DNA from: SZUA-584 sp041656035
GTDB lineage: Bacteria; Bacillota; Clostridia; Christensenellales; SZUA-584
Reading direction: 5' to 3'
Length of the DNA stretch: 42,181 nt
NCBI GenBank assembly: GCA_964586785.1
Contig: CAZPHS010000017.1
Span: 1 to 42,181, forward strand
Shown here: positions 1 through 7,665 of the stretch, in pieces
Layout of the letters: the number at the start of each line of letters is the position of its first letter
Position numbering within the stretch: position 1 is the first letter of the stretch
Made by a program: the position numbers and the translations under genes
The notes under the pieces: model-generated
Databases searched by the model: none
What the model saw: only the letters and a program-made list of their open reading frames with translations
What the model was told of the DNA's origin: nothing

Positions 1-228
1 CGATAGCTTTAAGAACTTCCTATCTCAAATTATGCACTTGTTTTTTCGCACGGAGTCTCATTTACATGTCTTTCCACATTGCAAATATCAAAGAGCAAAA
101 CAATAACCGTATACCCCCGCAGCGCAAGCACAGTAGGGGCGGCTTATACTATGCCTTTTCAGCGGACGGCGGGCGTGATATCATATGATTTAAAGGAGAG
201 GCGCTAAAAGACGCCGCTTAAAAAAATT

Positions 229-1536
229 ATGAGCAGTTTATTCGAGCAAGAAGTTAATAAATCAACGCCCTTGGCGGACAGAATGCGCCCCCGCAATATA
301 GATGAGTTTTTCGGGCAGACGCATATAGTAGGAAAGGGAAAGCTGCTTAGGCGCGCCATAGAAACCGACAGCTTAACATCGTCTATATTTTTCGGTCCGC
401 CCGGCTCGGGAAAAACCACGCTCGCGTATGTGGTTGCCAACACAACGGGCGCGGCGTTTGAGAAACTAAACGCCGTTACAAGCGGAGTAAAGGATGTGCG
501 CGCGATAATAGAGAAGGCGCGAGAGAGACTTGAGCTGCATGGCAGGCACACTTATTTGCTGCTAGACGAATGCCACAGATGGTCTAAAACACAATCGGAC
601 AGCATACTGCCGGCCATTGAAAAAGGCACGATACGGTTTATAGGCTCCACAACAGAAAACCCGATGGTGTGCATGACAAGCGCGATTATAAGCCGCTGCC
701 GGTTGTTTCAGTTTTTTGCGCTGACCAAAGACGATGTAAAACAAATAGTGCATACCGCCCTTTGTGATAAGGAGCGCGGGCTCGGCGGTTTAAAGGTTGT
801 GTTGGAAGACGATGCCGCGGAGCACATTGCCAACGTTGCGAACGGCGACGCGCGCACTGCCATAAACGCCGTAGAGCTTGCGGTGCTGACTACGCCGCCC
901 GATAAGGACGGAACAATAAATATCGATATCGGAACGGCGGAAGAATCCATACAGCGGCGCGCGGTGCGGTGCGACGACGAGGAATACTACAACATGCTGA
1001 GCGCGTTTTGCAAATCGCTGCGCGGCTCGGACGCCGACGCGGCGCTTTTCTGGTTTGCGCGGCTTATTTACGCGGGCGTTGACCCGCGTCTTATAGTGCG
1101 GCGAATACTCGCTCACGCCAGCGAAGACGTCGGGCTTGCCAACCCTTCGGCAATGTCTCAAGCGGCGGCGGCGGCTCAGGCGCTGGAATTTGTCGGTATG
1201 CCGGAAGCGCGGCTTTCTATAGCGCAGGCTGTTATATTTATATGCGAATCGCCCAAATCCAACGCGGTTGTCCGCGCGGTAGACGCCGCTTTTAACGATG
1301 CCGAAAACGCGTATCAAGTGCCCGTACCGCAGCATCTGCGCGATACAAGCTATAATGGAGCTAAAACCCTTGGAAACGGAAAAGGCTATAAATATCCGCA
1401 CGACTATGAGCGCCATTATATACCGCAGCAATATCTGCCCGATAATTTAACCGACAGGGTATATTACACTCCGTCGGAAGAAGGTTACGAAAAGAAGATA
1501 ACCGAAACGCGAAGACTGCAAAAAAGAATCAAATAG
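229..1536 (+). CDS. rarA: Replication-associated recombination protein A (RarA/MgsA AAA+ ATPase)
   Basis: RarA is a clamp-loader-like AAA+ ATPase that acts at stalled replication forks. The 435-residue protein has the family's usual length. It opens with the conserved PLADRMRPRNIDEFFGQ block (about 14-30). Walker A is GPPGSGKTT (56-64), Walker B is LLLDECHR (110-117), and sensor-1 is GSTTEN, followed by the ISRCRLFQF segment. The C-terminal half is the helical tetramerisation region ending in the RarA-type YKYPHDYERHYIPQQYLPD motif. The Walker B context LLLDECHRWSK differs slightly from the common IDEIHRF form. ATG 229 lacks a close Shine-Dalgarno: AAAGGAG lies 30 nt upstream, and a small GGCG/CGCC hairpin could bring it closer. 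The family assignment is near certain; the start is less so. Confidence 0.95.
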   Translation: MSSLFEQEVNKSTPLADRMRPRNIDEFFGQTHIVGKGKLLRRAIETDSLTSSIFFGPPGSGKTTLAYVVANTTGAAFEKLNAVTSGVKDVRAIIEKARERLELHGRHTYLLLDECHRWSKTQSDSILPAIEKGTIRFIGSTTENPMVCMTSAIISRCRLFQFFALTKDDVKQIVHTALCDKERGLGGLKVVLEDDAAEHIANVANGDARTAINAVELAVLTTPPDKDGTINIDIGTAEESIQRRAVRCDDEEYYNMLSAFCKSLRGSDADAALFWFARLIYAGVDPRLIVRRILAHASEDVGLANPSAMSQAAAAAQALEFVGMPEARLSIAQAVIFICESPKSNAVVRAVDAAFNDAENAYQVPVPQHLRDTSYNGAKTLGNGKGYKYPHDYERHYIPQQYLPDNLTDRVYYTPSEEGYEKKITETRRLQKRIK

Positions 1537-1565
1537 TTGCGCGCGGGGTAAGGCGCTGATATAAT
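1537..1565 (+). promoter_or_regulatory. Sigma-A type promoter upstream of the ECF S component
   Basis: TTGCGC (1537-1542), a 17-nt spacer and a perfect TATAAT (1560-1565) begin immediately after the rarA stop codon. Predicted transcription start is near 1572. That leaves a leader of about 117 nt before the ATG at 1689, in which I recognise no known riboswitch. The promoter would let the ECF-coaX-hom run be transcribed separately from rarA. Confidence 0.6.
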
Positions 1566-1688
1566 ACAGCTACGGTTTTTTTCGGCTGCGGACGTATGTC
1601 CATAAAAGCAACGTCACGCGGCGAAGGGGGAAACCGAATAAAACAATGTCGGGTATCCGCAAAGCGGAACCTGAACGGAGGTAAAAAA

Positions 1689-2291
1689 ATGAAGAACGGA
1701 AGATTACTATTTTGGGTGCAGTTGTCGCTGTTTACGGCGATAGAACTGCTGTTTTGTTTCACGGTTTTAGGGTCTATACCTATATCGCCCGGAATTGTCG
1801 CAACGCTCGCGCACGTTCCCGCACTGATTGTGGCCTTAACTTTGGGCAAGAGAGCGGGAGCTTTTATAGGCGCCGTTATGGGAATAAGCTCGCTTATTGT
1901 ATGGACAATTATGCCGCCTAACCCGCTGGCGGCGTTTGCGTTCAGCCCGTTTGTACCGAACGGAAACCTGTGGAGCTTAATTATATGCCTTGCGCCCCGC
2001 ATATTCTTCCCGGTATTGGCGGCATGGATATACGAAGCTTTAAAGAAGCGCAGAGGTATTTTTCTTTCGGCAACGGTTTCTGCTTCGCTGAGTACATTCG
2101 CTCATTCATTGTTAGTATTATCGGGCATTTTTCTTGCTTTTTATGGACAAGAGATTGTCGGCGGAGATTATACTGTATTTTTAGTAGCTTGGGGCGGGCT
2201 TAACGCGGTGATTGAAATAGCGGTGGCCGCTATAATAGCGGGCGCGGTTATTGTGCCTCTTACAAAGCTCAATGTACAAAGGGCGCGATAA
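1689..2291 (+). CDS. ECF transporter S component, possibly pantothenate-specific (PanT-like)
   Basis: This is a 200-residue integral membrane protein with about six hydrophobic segments. Its N-terminal half carries an ECF S-component pattern: LGSIPISPGIVATLAHVPA, then a small-residue-rich GKRAGAFIGAVMG stretch. S components bind a vitamin and dock on a shared EcfT/EcfA1A2 energising module, which is not in this window. ATG 1689 is chosen because GGAGGT lies just upstream; the open frame extends to 1596 but lacks a ribosome site there. The next gene is coaX, which phosphorylates pantothenate, so pantothenate is a reasonable substrate. That is inference from neighbourhood, since substrate residues cannot be read by eye. 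Other vitamins or precursors remain possible. Confidence 0.75.
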   Translation: MKNGRLLFWVQLSLFTAIELLFCFTVLGSIPISPGIVATLAHVPALIVALTLGKRAGAFIGAVMGISSLIVWTIMPPNPLAAFAFSPFVPNGNLWSLIICLAPRIFFPVLAAWIYEALKKRRGIFLSATVSASLSTFAHSLLVLSGIFLAFYGQEIVGGDYTVFLVAWGGLNAVIEIAVAAIIAGAVIVPLTKLNVQRAR

Positions 2292-2371
2292 GCAATGCGT
2301 TAGGTATCGGCGGGACTTCTTTACGTTTTCGCCGTTATATGCAGAATAATAAAGTTTTATTTGGAGAAGCA

Positions 2372-3157
2372 ATGGTTTTCGCGATGGAGGTCGGCAACAG
2401 TCATATAAAATGCGGTCTGTTTGAAGGCGACAAATTAAAAAATTCTTGGCGTATGGCGACAAGCGCCGAGCGCACGGCAGACGAATACGGCATACACATA
2501 ATGTCTTTTTTCAGCCACGCGGGGTGTAAACCCTCCGATGTGCGCGGTATTATTATATCATCGGTAATACCGTCGATTAATTTTACGCTTCAGCACATGT
2601 GCGAGCTGTACTTTAAAAGGCAGGCTATGTGTGTCGGGCCGGGCATGAAAACGGGAATCAACATATTGTATGATAACCCGCGGGAGCTTGGGGCGGACAG
2701 AATTGTCGGCGCGGTCGCCGCGTTTACGCTGTACGGAGGACCGTGCATAACCGTAGATTTCGGTACCGCGACGACATTCGGAGCGGTTTCCAAAGACGGC
2801 GATTTTCTTGGGGGCGCAATATGCCCGGGGCTTAAAATAGCCTCCGACGCGCTGGCGAAGAGCGCCGCCAAGCTGCCGCGCGTAGAGCTTATAAAGCCGG
2901 ATACTGTTATCGCCAAAAATACGGTGTTCGGTATGCAGTCGGGAATAATATATGGCTATGTCGGCCAGGTAGATTATATACTTCGGCGTATGAAAATCGA
3001 GATGGACGCCAGTCCGCACGTTGTCGCCACGGGCGGGCTGGCGCGGCTTATAGCGCAGGATGCAGAGGAGATAGACGAGATAAACGCCCTGCTTACGCTT
3101 ATAGGGCTTAACATACTTTACAAAAAGAACGCGAAAACGCCGAGGAACGAGAGGTAA
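2372..3157 (+). CDS. coaX: Type III pantothenate kinase
   Basis: CoaX catalyses ATP-dependent phosphorylation of pantothenate, the first committed step of coenzyme A synthesis. The 261-residue length matches the family. Visible motifs are the N-terminal phosphate loop MEVGNSHIKCGLF, the PRELGADRIVGAVAAF motif in mid-protein, the TVDFGTATTF segment and GGAICPGLKIASDAL, all of the ASKHA-fold CoaX type. In the first of these, Glu-Val replaces the more usual Asp-Ile/Val (DVGNT). ATG 2372 was chosen because TTGGAG precedes it by a few bases and it gives the usual family length; an upstream in-frame ATG at 2339 has no ribosome site. It follows the ECF S component by 80 nt and precedes hom by 5 nt, so it is probably cotranscribed with both. 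Confidence 0.92.
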   Translation: MVFAMEVGNSHIKCGLFEGDKLKNSWRMATSAERTADEYGIHIMSFFSHAGCKPSDVRGIIISSVIPSINFTLQHMCELYFKRQAMCVGPGMKTGINILYDNPRELGADRIVGAVAAFTLYGGPCITVDFGTATTFGAVSKDGDFLGGAICPGLKIASDALAKSAAKLPRVELIKPDTVIAKNTVFGMQSGIIYGYVGQVDYILRRMKIEMDASPHVVATGGLARLIAQDAEEIDEINALLTLIGLNILYKKNAKTPRNER

Positions 3158-3162
3158 GACGG

Positions 3163-4434
3163 ATGAAGCAGGTTAACATAGCGATTTTGGGAATGGGCAC
3201 TATAGGCTCCGGCGTATACAAAACTATTGCCGCGCAAAAAAGCAGAATTGAGCATAAAGAGGGTATATCTCTTTGTGTAAAAAAGGTGCTTTCTCTTGAA
3301 TACTCAATCAATATACCAAATGAGATTAAGGCAAACGATTATTATAAAGATATTATCGCGGATAAAAGCATCGATACGGTTGTAGAGCTTATCGGCGGCG
3401 TAAAGCCGGCGCTGGATTTTGTACTTGCCGCGCTAGATTCCGGCAAAACAGTAGTCACAGCGAATAAAGAGCTGCTTGCCCGCCATTGGCCTCGGATCAA
3501 CGCGGCAGCCCAAAAAAGCGGCGCGGGGCTTTATTTTGAGGCGAGCGTAGGCGGCGGAATTCCTATACTGCGCACAATATGGGACAGTCTTCAAGCCAAC
3601 GAAATAACGTCGGTAATGGGTATAATAAACGGAACGACAAACTATATTTTAACCAAGATGGATTCGGACAAGGCCGATTTTAGCGATGTGCTGAAAGAAG
3701 CGCAGAAACTCGGCATGGCGGAGGCGGACCCTAAAAACGATATCGAGGGGCTGGACGCCAGGTACAAGCTGTCCATACTATCTTCGATGGCTTTTCACGC
3801 AAGGGTGCCCGTTGAATACATCTACTGCGAGGGGATTACAAACATATCCTTAGAAGACATCGATTATGGCAACGAACTTGGATATAAGGTTAAACTGCTT
3901 GCCATAGGCAAAAAGCGGGGAAGCACCATAGAAGTGCGCGTACACCCCACGATGATACCTAAAACTCATCCTCTCGCGTCGGTGCGCGGCGCGTTTAACG
4001 CCATATTTCTCCACGGCGACACAATTGACGATTTAATGCTCTACGGGCGTGGAGCGGGAGATATGCCAACGGCCAGCGCGGTCGTATCCGATATCGTTTA
4101 CGCGGCGGCAAAAGAACGCCATCATTATACTACGTTCTATAACAAAGAAACGGTGTCAAATGAAATCTCATTCGAAAACAACTGGGAATGCGAATTCTTC
4201 ATACGTATAATAGCGCAGGATTCGCCCGGCGTGCTTGCCAAAATAGCAAGCGTATTCGGCGGGCAGGGCGTCAGTATTGCCTCCGTGCGGCAGCAGGGCG
4301 AGAGCGAGGAGAGCGTACCGCTCATATTTGTAACGCACAAAGCCAAAGAGATTTCGGTGAAACGCGCTATAGAGGAAATAAGCTATATACCGGAGGTTTT
4401 AAGCGTCGCCAGCACCATACGCGTTGAAAAATAG
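3163..4434 (+). CDS. hom: Homoserine dehydrogenase with C-terminal ACT domain
   Basis: The enzyme reduces aspartate semialdehyde to homoserine with NAD(P)H, at the branch to threonine and methionine. The 423-residue protein has the N-terminal dinucleotide motif GMGTIGSGVYKTI (about 7-19), the TANKELLA segment and catalytic-domain motifs EASVGGGIPIL, GIINGTTNYIL and EADPKNDIEGLDA. A C-terminal ACT domain (about 345-423) contains DSPGVLAKIASVFGGQGVSI. ACT domains in this family mediate threonine feedback inhibition. It starts 5 nt after coaX; coupling to CoA genes has no obvious metabolic logic beyond sharing a transcript. No other threonine genes (thrB, thrC) are nearby. Confidence 0.96.
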   Translation: MKQVNIAILGMGTIGSGVYKTIAAQKSRIEHKEGISLCVKKVLSLEYSINIPNEIKANDYYKDIIADKSIDTVVELIGGVKPALDFVLAALDSGKTVVTANKELLARHWPRINAAAQKSGAGLYFEASVGGGIPILRTIWDSLQANEITSVMGIINGTTNYILTKMDSDKADFSDVLKEAQKLGMAEADPKNDIEGLDARYKLSILSSMAFHARVPVEYIYCEGITNISLEDIDYGNELGYKVKLLAIGKKRGSTIEVRVHPTMIPKTHPLASVRGAFNAIFLHGDTIDDLMLYGRGAGDMPTASAVVSDIVYAAAKERHHYTTFYNKETVSNEISFENNWECEFFIRIIAQDSPGVLAKIASVFGGQGVSIASVRQQGESEESVPLIFVTHKAKEISVKRAIEEISYIPEVLSVASTIRVEK

Positions 4435-4491
4435 CGAGGGTGAAACCGCGCCGTAAATTTACCGACGCGGCATTCCAATATTATAATATAT

Positions 4492-5367
4492 CTATTCGCC
4501 TTTATGACCTATAACATATTTTCCGTCAAGACGGTATACCGATTTTCCGCAGTGTGTGTTAAGCAGCGTTAAATCAAGACTGTCTTTTTTCGGATACACG
4601 GTTACGTCATTTAAGCTAAACGCGTCATCTTCTTCCGCATATCCTATTATATCGCAAACCTCAAAACAGTCGCACGCCGCCGCGTGAACCTCGTCCCCAC
4701 TGGCTTTACCGCAACTTAACGGAACGGACGCAACGATGCGCACACTGCCGAAAAGGCGGGCGCATACCGGCATTGTGTTTTCGTCGCCGCTCCTTTGGCA
4801 GCATATATGTGTAAAACGTTTGGCGGCCGATACGCATATTTTATAATTAGGTTTATATCCTTCCGGCGCGGGGATATAAAGGCAGAAGCTTTTTTCAACG
4901 GGTTCTGTCCAAACTTTATTGGCGTACTTTGCCGTAATCTGCATCTTCTGTTCGGAAACACGAACAGATTCATTTTGTATAATTCCGATTTTAAATGATT
5001 GCGGTTCCAGTTTCGAATCAATAACAATGCGGTACTCCGCTTCGGGGTCGTCTTCATACCGCCCTACCCAGTCTGTTATAACAATGCCGTTTATGCCTAT
5101 ATCCCCCAAAAGCTCGTAAGACGTTTTTAGCGCAATTGCCGGCGTCCAGTTTAATTGCCGTCTTTTTTTCTCGCATGAAAGTATGTTTAATTCTTCGAAC
5201 GCCTGCCGGTCTTCGGGGCACACTTCAAGCACCCAGCCTTTTAAATCCGACTGGCTTTGTCCGTTCCCCGAAACCCGTATTGTTATTGAAGCGGCGCCGT
5301 TTTCAAAAAAAAGTCCGGTCAACTCAAACTCAAAACCATCGATTACGATTGTTCGGTTATCTTCCAT
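4492..5367 (-). CDS. Hypothetical protein, 291 aa, beta-rich
   Basis: I do not recognise this protein with confidence. ATG 5367 is chosen because AAAGGAAG lies about 9 nt upstream; the frame continues to 5409 without a better site. No signal peptide or membrane segment is visible. Residues of about 40-140 (segments like KGWVLEVCPE, then INGIVITDW and EYRIVIDSKL) alternate hydrophobic residues as in a beta-sandwich. They loosely resemble a domain seen in Firmicute surface or spore-envelope proteins; this is an impression only. Cysteines are frequent (about ten), including paired CC in HICCQRSG. It stands alone, convergent with hom and 190 bp upstream of the divergent tRNA-Gly. Confidence 0.6.
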   Translation of the reverse strand: MEDNRTIVIDGFEFELTGLFFENGAASITIRVSGNGQSQSDLKGWVLEVCPEDRQAFEELNILSCEKKRRQLNWTPAIALKTSYELLGDIGINGIVITDWVGRYEDDPEAEYRIVIDSKLEPQSFKIGIIQNESVRVSEQKMQITAKYANKVWTEPVEKSFCLYIPAPEGYKPNYKICVSAAKRFTHICCQRSGDENTMPVCARLFGSVRIVASVPLSCGKASGDEVHAAACDCFEVCDIIGYAEEDDAFSLNDVTVYPKKDSLDLTLLNTHCGKSVYRLDGKYVIGHKGE

Positions 5368-5558
5368 TGATATGTACTTCCTTTCCGCCCAAAGGCGCAG
5401 CGGTATCAAAAAGGCAATCCCGTACTAACTTATGCGCCTGTTGTTAATGCTGTGCATATGCGGGTTTACCAATATAACTGCCGGCGGCGTTGATTTTTTA
5501 TACTTTGCGGTATGGTAAAAGAACATACGGCGTGTTATAATGTGGCTGCGTTTTTTAT

Positions 5559-5632
5559 GCGGGTGTAGCTCAATGGCAGAGCTCCAGCTTCCCAAGCTGG
5601 CCACGTGGGTTCGATTCCCATCACCCGCTCCA
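5559..5632 (+). tRNA. tRNA-Gly (anticodon CCC)
   Basis: The sequence folds as a full cloverleaf. Acceptor arms GCGGGTG and CACCCGC pair, the D-arm is GCTC/GAGC, the anticodon stem CCAGC/GCTGG encloses TTCCCAA (anticodon CCC, reading GGG), and the T-arm loop is TTCGATT. The discriminator T is followed by an encoded CCA (5630-5632). A TATAAT at 5536-5541 could be the -10 box, with only a poor -35. A strong terminator follows directly. The 3' 21 nt plus trailing bases are duplicated twice more downstream (from 5799 and 5948). Confidence 0.97.
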
Positions 5633-5637
5633 AAAGA

Positions 5638-5666
5638 AATCCCCGGTTCTTTCGGGGATTTTTTTT
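5638..5666 (+). terminator. Rho-independent terminator of tRNA-Gly
   Basis: An 8-bp stem AATCCCCG/CGGGGATT encloses a 7-nt loop and is followed by a T run that reaches the assembly gap. An identical hairpin recurs at 5825-5853. Confidence 0.9.
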
Positions 5667-5766
5667 NNNNNNNNNNNNNNNNNNNNNNNNNNNNNNNNNN
5701 NNNNNNNNNNNNNNNNNNNNNNNNNNNNNNNNNNNNNNNNNNNNNNNNNNNNNNNNNNNNNNNNNN
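5667..5766. other. Assembly gap (100 N)
   Basis: Exactly 100 N characters, a conventional placeholder for unknown length. Both flanks carry the same tRNA-tail repeat family, so the gap most likely arose because the assembler could not resolve tandem repeats. Anything from a few repeat units to an inserted element could be missing. Open frames that run across it are not real genes. Confidence 0.95.
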
Positions 5767-5821
5767 GGCGGCGTGATAGCAAGCGCAGCGCGGCGGAGCG
5801 ATTCCCATCACCCGCTCCAAA
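5767..5821 (+). repeat. Direct repeat copy 1 (55 bp) ending in the tRNA-Gly tail
   Basis: These 55 bases recur identically at 5916-5970. The first 32 are a GC-rich segment beginning GGCGGCGTGATAGC. The last 23 equal the 3' end of tRNA-Gly (CGATTCCCATCACCCGCTCC and following A's). GGAGCG at 5796-5801 region and CGCTCC near the end can pair, so the unit can form its own hairpin. Copy 1 is followed by an exact copy of the tRNA terminator; the 55-bp block 5612-5666 recurs at 5799-5853. Confidence 0.9.
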
Positions 5822-5824
5822 AGA

Positions 5825-5853
5825 AATCCCCGGTTCTTTCGGGGATTTTTTTT
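5825..5853 (+). terminator. Second copy of the tRNA-Gly terminator
   Basis: This is the same 8-bp stem, loop and 8-T run as the terminator at 5638-5666, carried along with the tRNA-tail repeat. No complete tRNA precedes it in the visible sequence. Confidence 0.85.
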
Positions 5854-5915
5854 GAAATGAAATGGAGGAATCGAACACGAGACCGCCGCCGCCGGTGGCG
5901 GATTAAGGCGGTCGA

Positions 5916-5970
5916 GGCGGCGTGATAGCAAGCGCAGCGCGGCGGAGCGATTCCCATCACCCGCTCCAAA
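5916..5970 (+). repeat. Direct repeat copy 2 (55 bp) ending in the tRNA-Gly tail
   Basis: Identical to 5767-5821, offset by 149 bp. Here the tail is followed by unique sequence (CAAAAACC) with no terminator copy, so it marks the right boundary of the array. Between the two copies lies a spacer that includes GGAATCGAACACG, the complement of a T-arm-like sequence, and a GC-rich CCGCCGCC/GGTGGCGG hairpin. Confidence 0.9.
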
Positions 5971-6117
5971 CAAAAACCATACTTGTACTGTCCAAAGCGT
6001 TCTGCTTTATCTGCCAGAATGTATCGTTTTTTAAGGTTTAACGGATATATGCCGCAAATTATTTGTTTTGCAATATAATTAGTGTTAAAATGTATATAAA
6101 TTTGAAAGGGCGTTTGC

Positions 6118-6519
6118 ATGGGCAGAGATATTGGCAAAAAAATCAGAAAGCTGCGCATCGAAGGCAATATGTCCCAAAGCCGGCTTGCGAAAAAATCCGG
6201 TATTGCGCAGTCCACTCTTTCTTATATTGAAAGAGGCAAAAAAGTGCCGCAATTCAACACGCTTTCATCTGTATGCAAAGGGCTTGGTATAAACATTTTT
6301 AAGCTTCTTTCATATGACGAGCCAAAAGCGAAAAGAAAGCTGTTCGAGCAAAGAGAGGCTTGCGAATACAAAGGCGTTAGAGCTGTCCCGTTAAATTCTA
6401 AAGAACACTTTGGCGAGGCGGAAAGTGATATTTATTTTTATCGCCAATATATCAAACAAAAAGCCGCGGCAGTAAATAAAAGACGTAAAATAAACAGTAT
6501 AAACGGCAGGGTAAAATGA
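6118..6519 (+). CDS. XRE-family (SinR-like) helix-turn-helix regulator
   Basis: This 133-residue protein has an N-terminal XRE/Cro-type HTH (about 6-60: GKKIRKLRIEGNMSQSRLAK, then SGIAQSTLSYIERGKKVPQ and LSSVCKGLGI). The C-terminal half is basic and unrecognised, ending in a lysine/arginine-rich tail. GAAAGGG lies 7 nt upstream of ATG 6118. It overlaps the next gene by the 4-nt ATGA, so the two are translationally coupled. XRE regulators in such positions often control their own operon, but I see no clear palindromic operator in the 147-bp upstream region. It lies immediately to the right of the tRNA-Gly repeat array, which is compatible with acquisition at that site but not evidence of it. 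Confidence 0.9.
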   Translation: MGRDIGKKIRKLRIEGNMSQSRLAKKSGIAQSTLSYIERGKKVPQFNTLSSVCKGLGINIFKLLSYDEPKAKRKLFEQREACEYKGVRAVPLNSKEHFGEAESDIYFYRQYIKQKAAAVNKRRKINSINGRVK

Positions 6520-7349
6520 GAATTTATACGCTTATTGAAAACACTAAACATGCAAATTCCGGTTTTATAAGCGAGCACGGTTTAAGCCTTTATTTTGAGC
6601 ATAACGGGCAGCGCGTGTTGTTTGATACCGGCGCCTCCGACGCTTTTATTTATAACGCGACGCTTTTAGGTATAGATTTAATTAAAGTCGACATATGTGT
6701 TATTTCTCATATTCATAAAGACCATACGGGCGGCCTTAACTTTTTTTTAGATATCAACCGGCGCGCAAAAGTGTACGTCAAGGAAGCGGCCAAAGAAGAA
6801 TATTATACCAGGCATGGAAACAAAAATGTACGCTCGGGCATAGACCCGCAGTTTTTTGAAAAACATACGGAAAGGCTGCGCTTTTTTAAAGGCGATATTA
6901 AAATTGCAAACGGAGTTTACGCGGCAAGCGCCGAAAAGTTTCGCAGGCTGCCTGATTACTCGGCAAACATGCTTGTAAAAAAAGAGGGCAGGCTTATCGC
7001 CGACCCCTTGGAGCATGAACTTTTTATCGTTGTAGAAGATAAGGACGGTATTATCGTGCTCACCGGATGCGCGCACTGCGGCATACTTAACATACTGATG
7101 ACAGCGGAAGCAAACTACGGGCATATTTGCGGCGCGGCCGGAGGCTTCCATCTTGGGGGATACTCGGGGTCGGCCGGAAAAGCAAGAAAGGAACCGAATG
7201 CGGAGGTGACCGCCATCGCCAAGTTTTTAACGGAACGTAATATAAGAAAGGTATATACCGGCCATTGCACCGGCGATAAGGCGTTTGAAAAACTGTCGCT
7301 GCACGCCCGCGTTAAGCGGATGCGCACGGGAGACATACTGGAGTTTTAG
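6516..7349 (+). CDS. Metallo-beta-lactamase-fold hydrolase (COG1237-like)
   Basis: The 277-residue protein has the metal-binding HIHKDH motif (65-70), preceded by LFDTGASDAF and followed by further histidines in CAHCGILN, GGFHLGG and TGHCTGDKAF. This layout matches the MBL subfamily often annotated as 7,8-dihydropterin-6-yl-methyl-4-(beta-D-ribofuranosyl)aminobenzene 5'-phosphate synthase. That name comes from archaeal relatives, and the bacterial substrate is generally unknown. No signal peptide is visible, so it is probably cytoplasmic. It is coupled to the XRE gene by ATGA and followed after 1 nt by a small helical protein; the three look like one operon. Confidence 0.88.
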   Translation: MRIYTLIENTKHANSGFISEHGLSLYFEHNGQRVLFDTGASDAFIYNATLLGIDLIKVDICVISHIHKDHTGGLNFFLDINRRAKVYVKEAAKEEYYTRHGNKNVRSGIDPQFFEKHTERLRFFKGDIKIANGVYAASAEKFRRLPDYSANMLVKKEGRLIADPLEHELFIVVEDKDGIIVLTGCAHCGILNILMTAEANYGHICGAAGGFHLGGYSGSAGKARKEPNAEVTAIAKFLTERNIRKVYTGHCTGDKAFEKLSLHARVKRMRTGDILEF

Positions 7350-7350
7350 T

Positions 7351-7602
7351 ATGGAAATAAAAAATAAAATAGCGGATATGACGAAAGATATGCAATTTGA
7401 GAGAAGGCAGCCTGTTCCGCGCGCAAAAAAAGCGGCGTACGACGCGCTGCGGACGGATATTAACGTAATAAGAAAAGAACTTAACCGTCTGCACCTTGAA
7501 TTATGGTACGCGTCGTGGCACAAAGATTATAATTCGCTGCGCCAGGTACGCGAAAGAATAGACGATATGGCAAAGCGCCTTCAAGCGCTTGCCGCGCAAT
7601 AG
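7351..7602 (+). CDS. Small helical protein of unknown function, 83 aa
   Basis: I do not recognise this protein. ATG 7351 follows the MBL stop by 1 nt and has GGAG about 8 nt upstream, so it reads as the third gene of the operon. It is charged and largely helical in character: residues of about 30-83 show leucine/isoleucine spacing (DINVIRKELNRLHLELW and ERIDDMAKRLQALAAQ) compatible with a short coiled coil. There are no cysteines and no membrane segment. It could be a partner of the MBL protein or the regulator, but that is inference from position only. A terminator follows 26 nt downstream. Confidence 0.65.
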   Translation: MEIKNKIADMTKDMQFERRQPVPRAKKAAYDALRTDINVIRKELNRLHLELWYASWHKDYNSLRQVRERIDDMAKRLQALAAQ

Positions 7603-7627
7603 TGCAGCCTCTTGATATAACGGAATT

Positions 7628-7665
7628 AAAAAAAGACCTTAAAAAAAGGCCTTTTTCTTTTTTCG
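7628..7665. terminator. Bidirectional terminator between convergent genes
   Basis: AAAAGACCTT and AAGGCCTTTT pair with one mismatch, flanked by A runs on the left and T runs on the right. It can therefore end both the XRE-MBL transcript (+) and the ferredoxin transcript (-), which converge here. Confidence 0.75.

Noticed and set aside
1..228. Open frames at the left edge (for example starting near 75)
   Set aside because: Short, without ribosome sites or recognisable protein sequence; nothing firm upstream of rarA.
790..1431. Long antisense frames inside rarA
   Set aside because: They are arginine-rich shadow frames of a conserved gene with no start signals.
4435..4491. CCGCG/CGCGG hairpin between hom and the hypothetical gene
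   Set aside because: Imperfect stem without a T run; too weak to list as a terminator.
5425..6215. Several open frames through the tRNA/N-gap region on both strands
   Set aside because: They translate the tRNA, its duplicated tails and the unknown bases; none has a ribosome site or coherent protein sequence.
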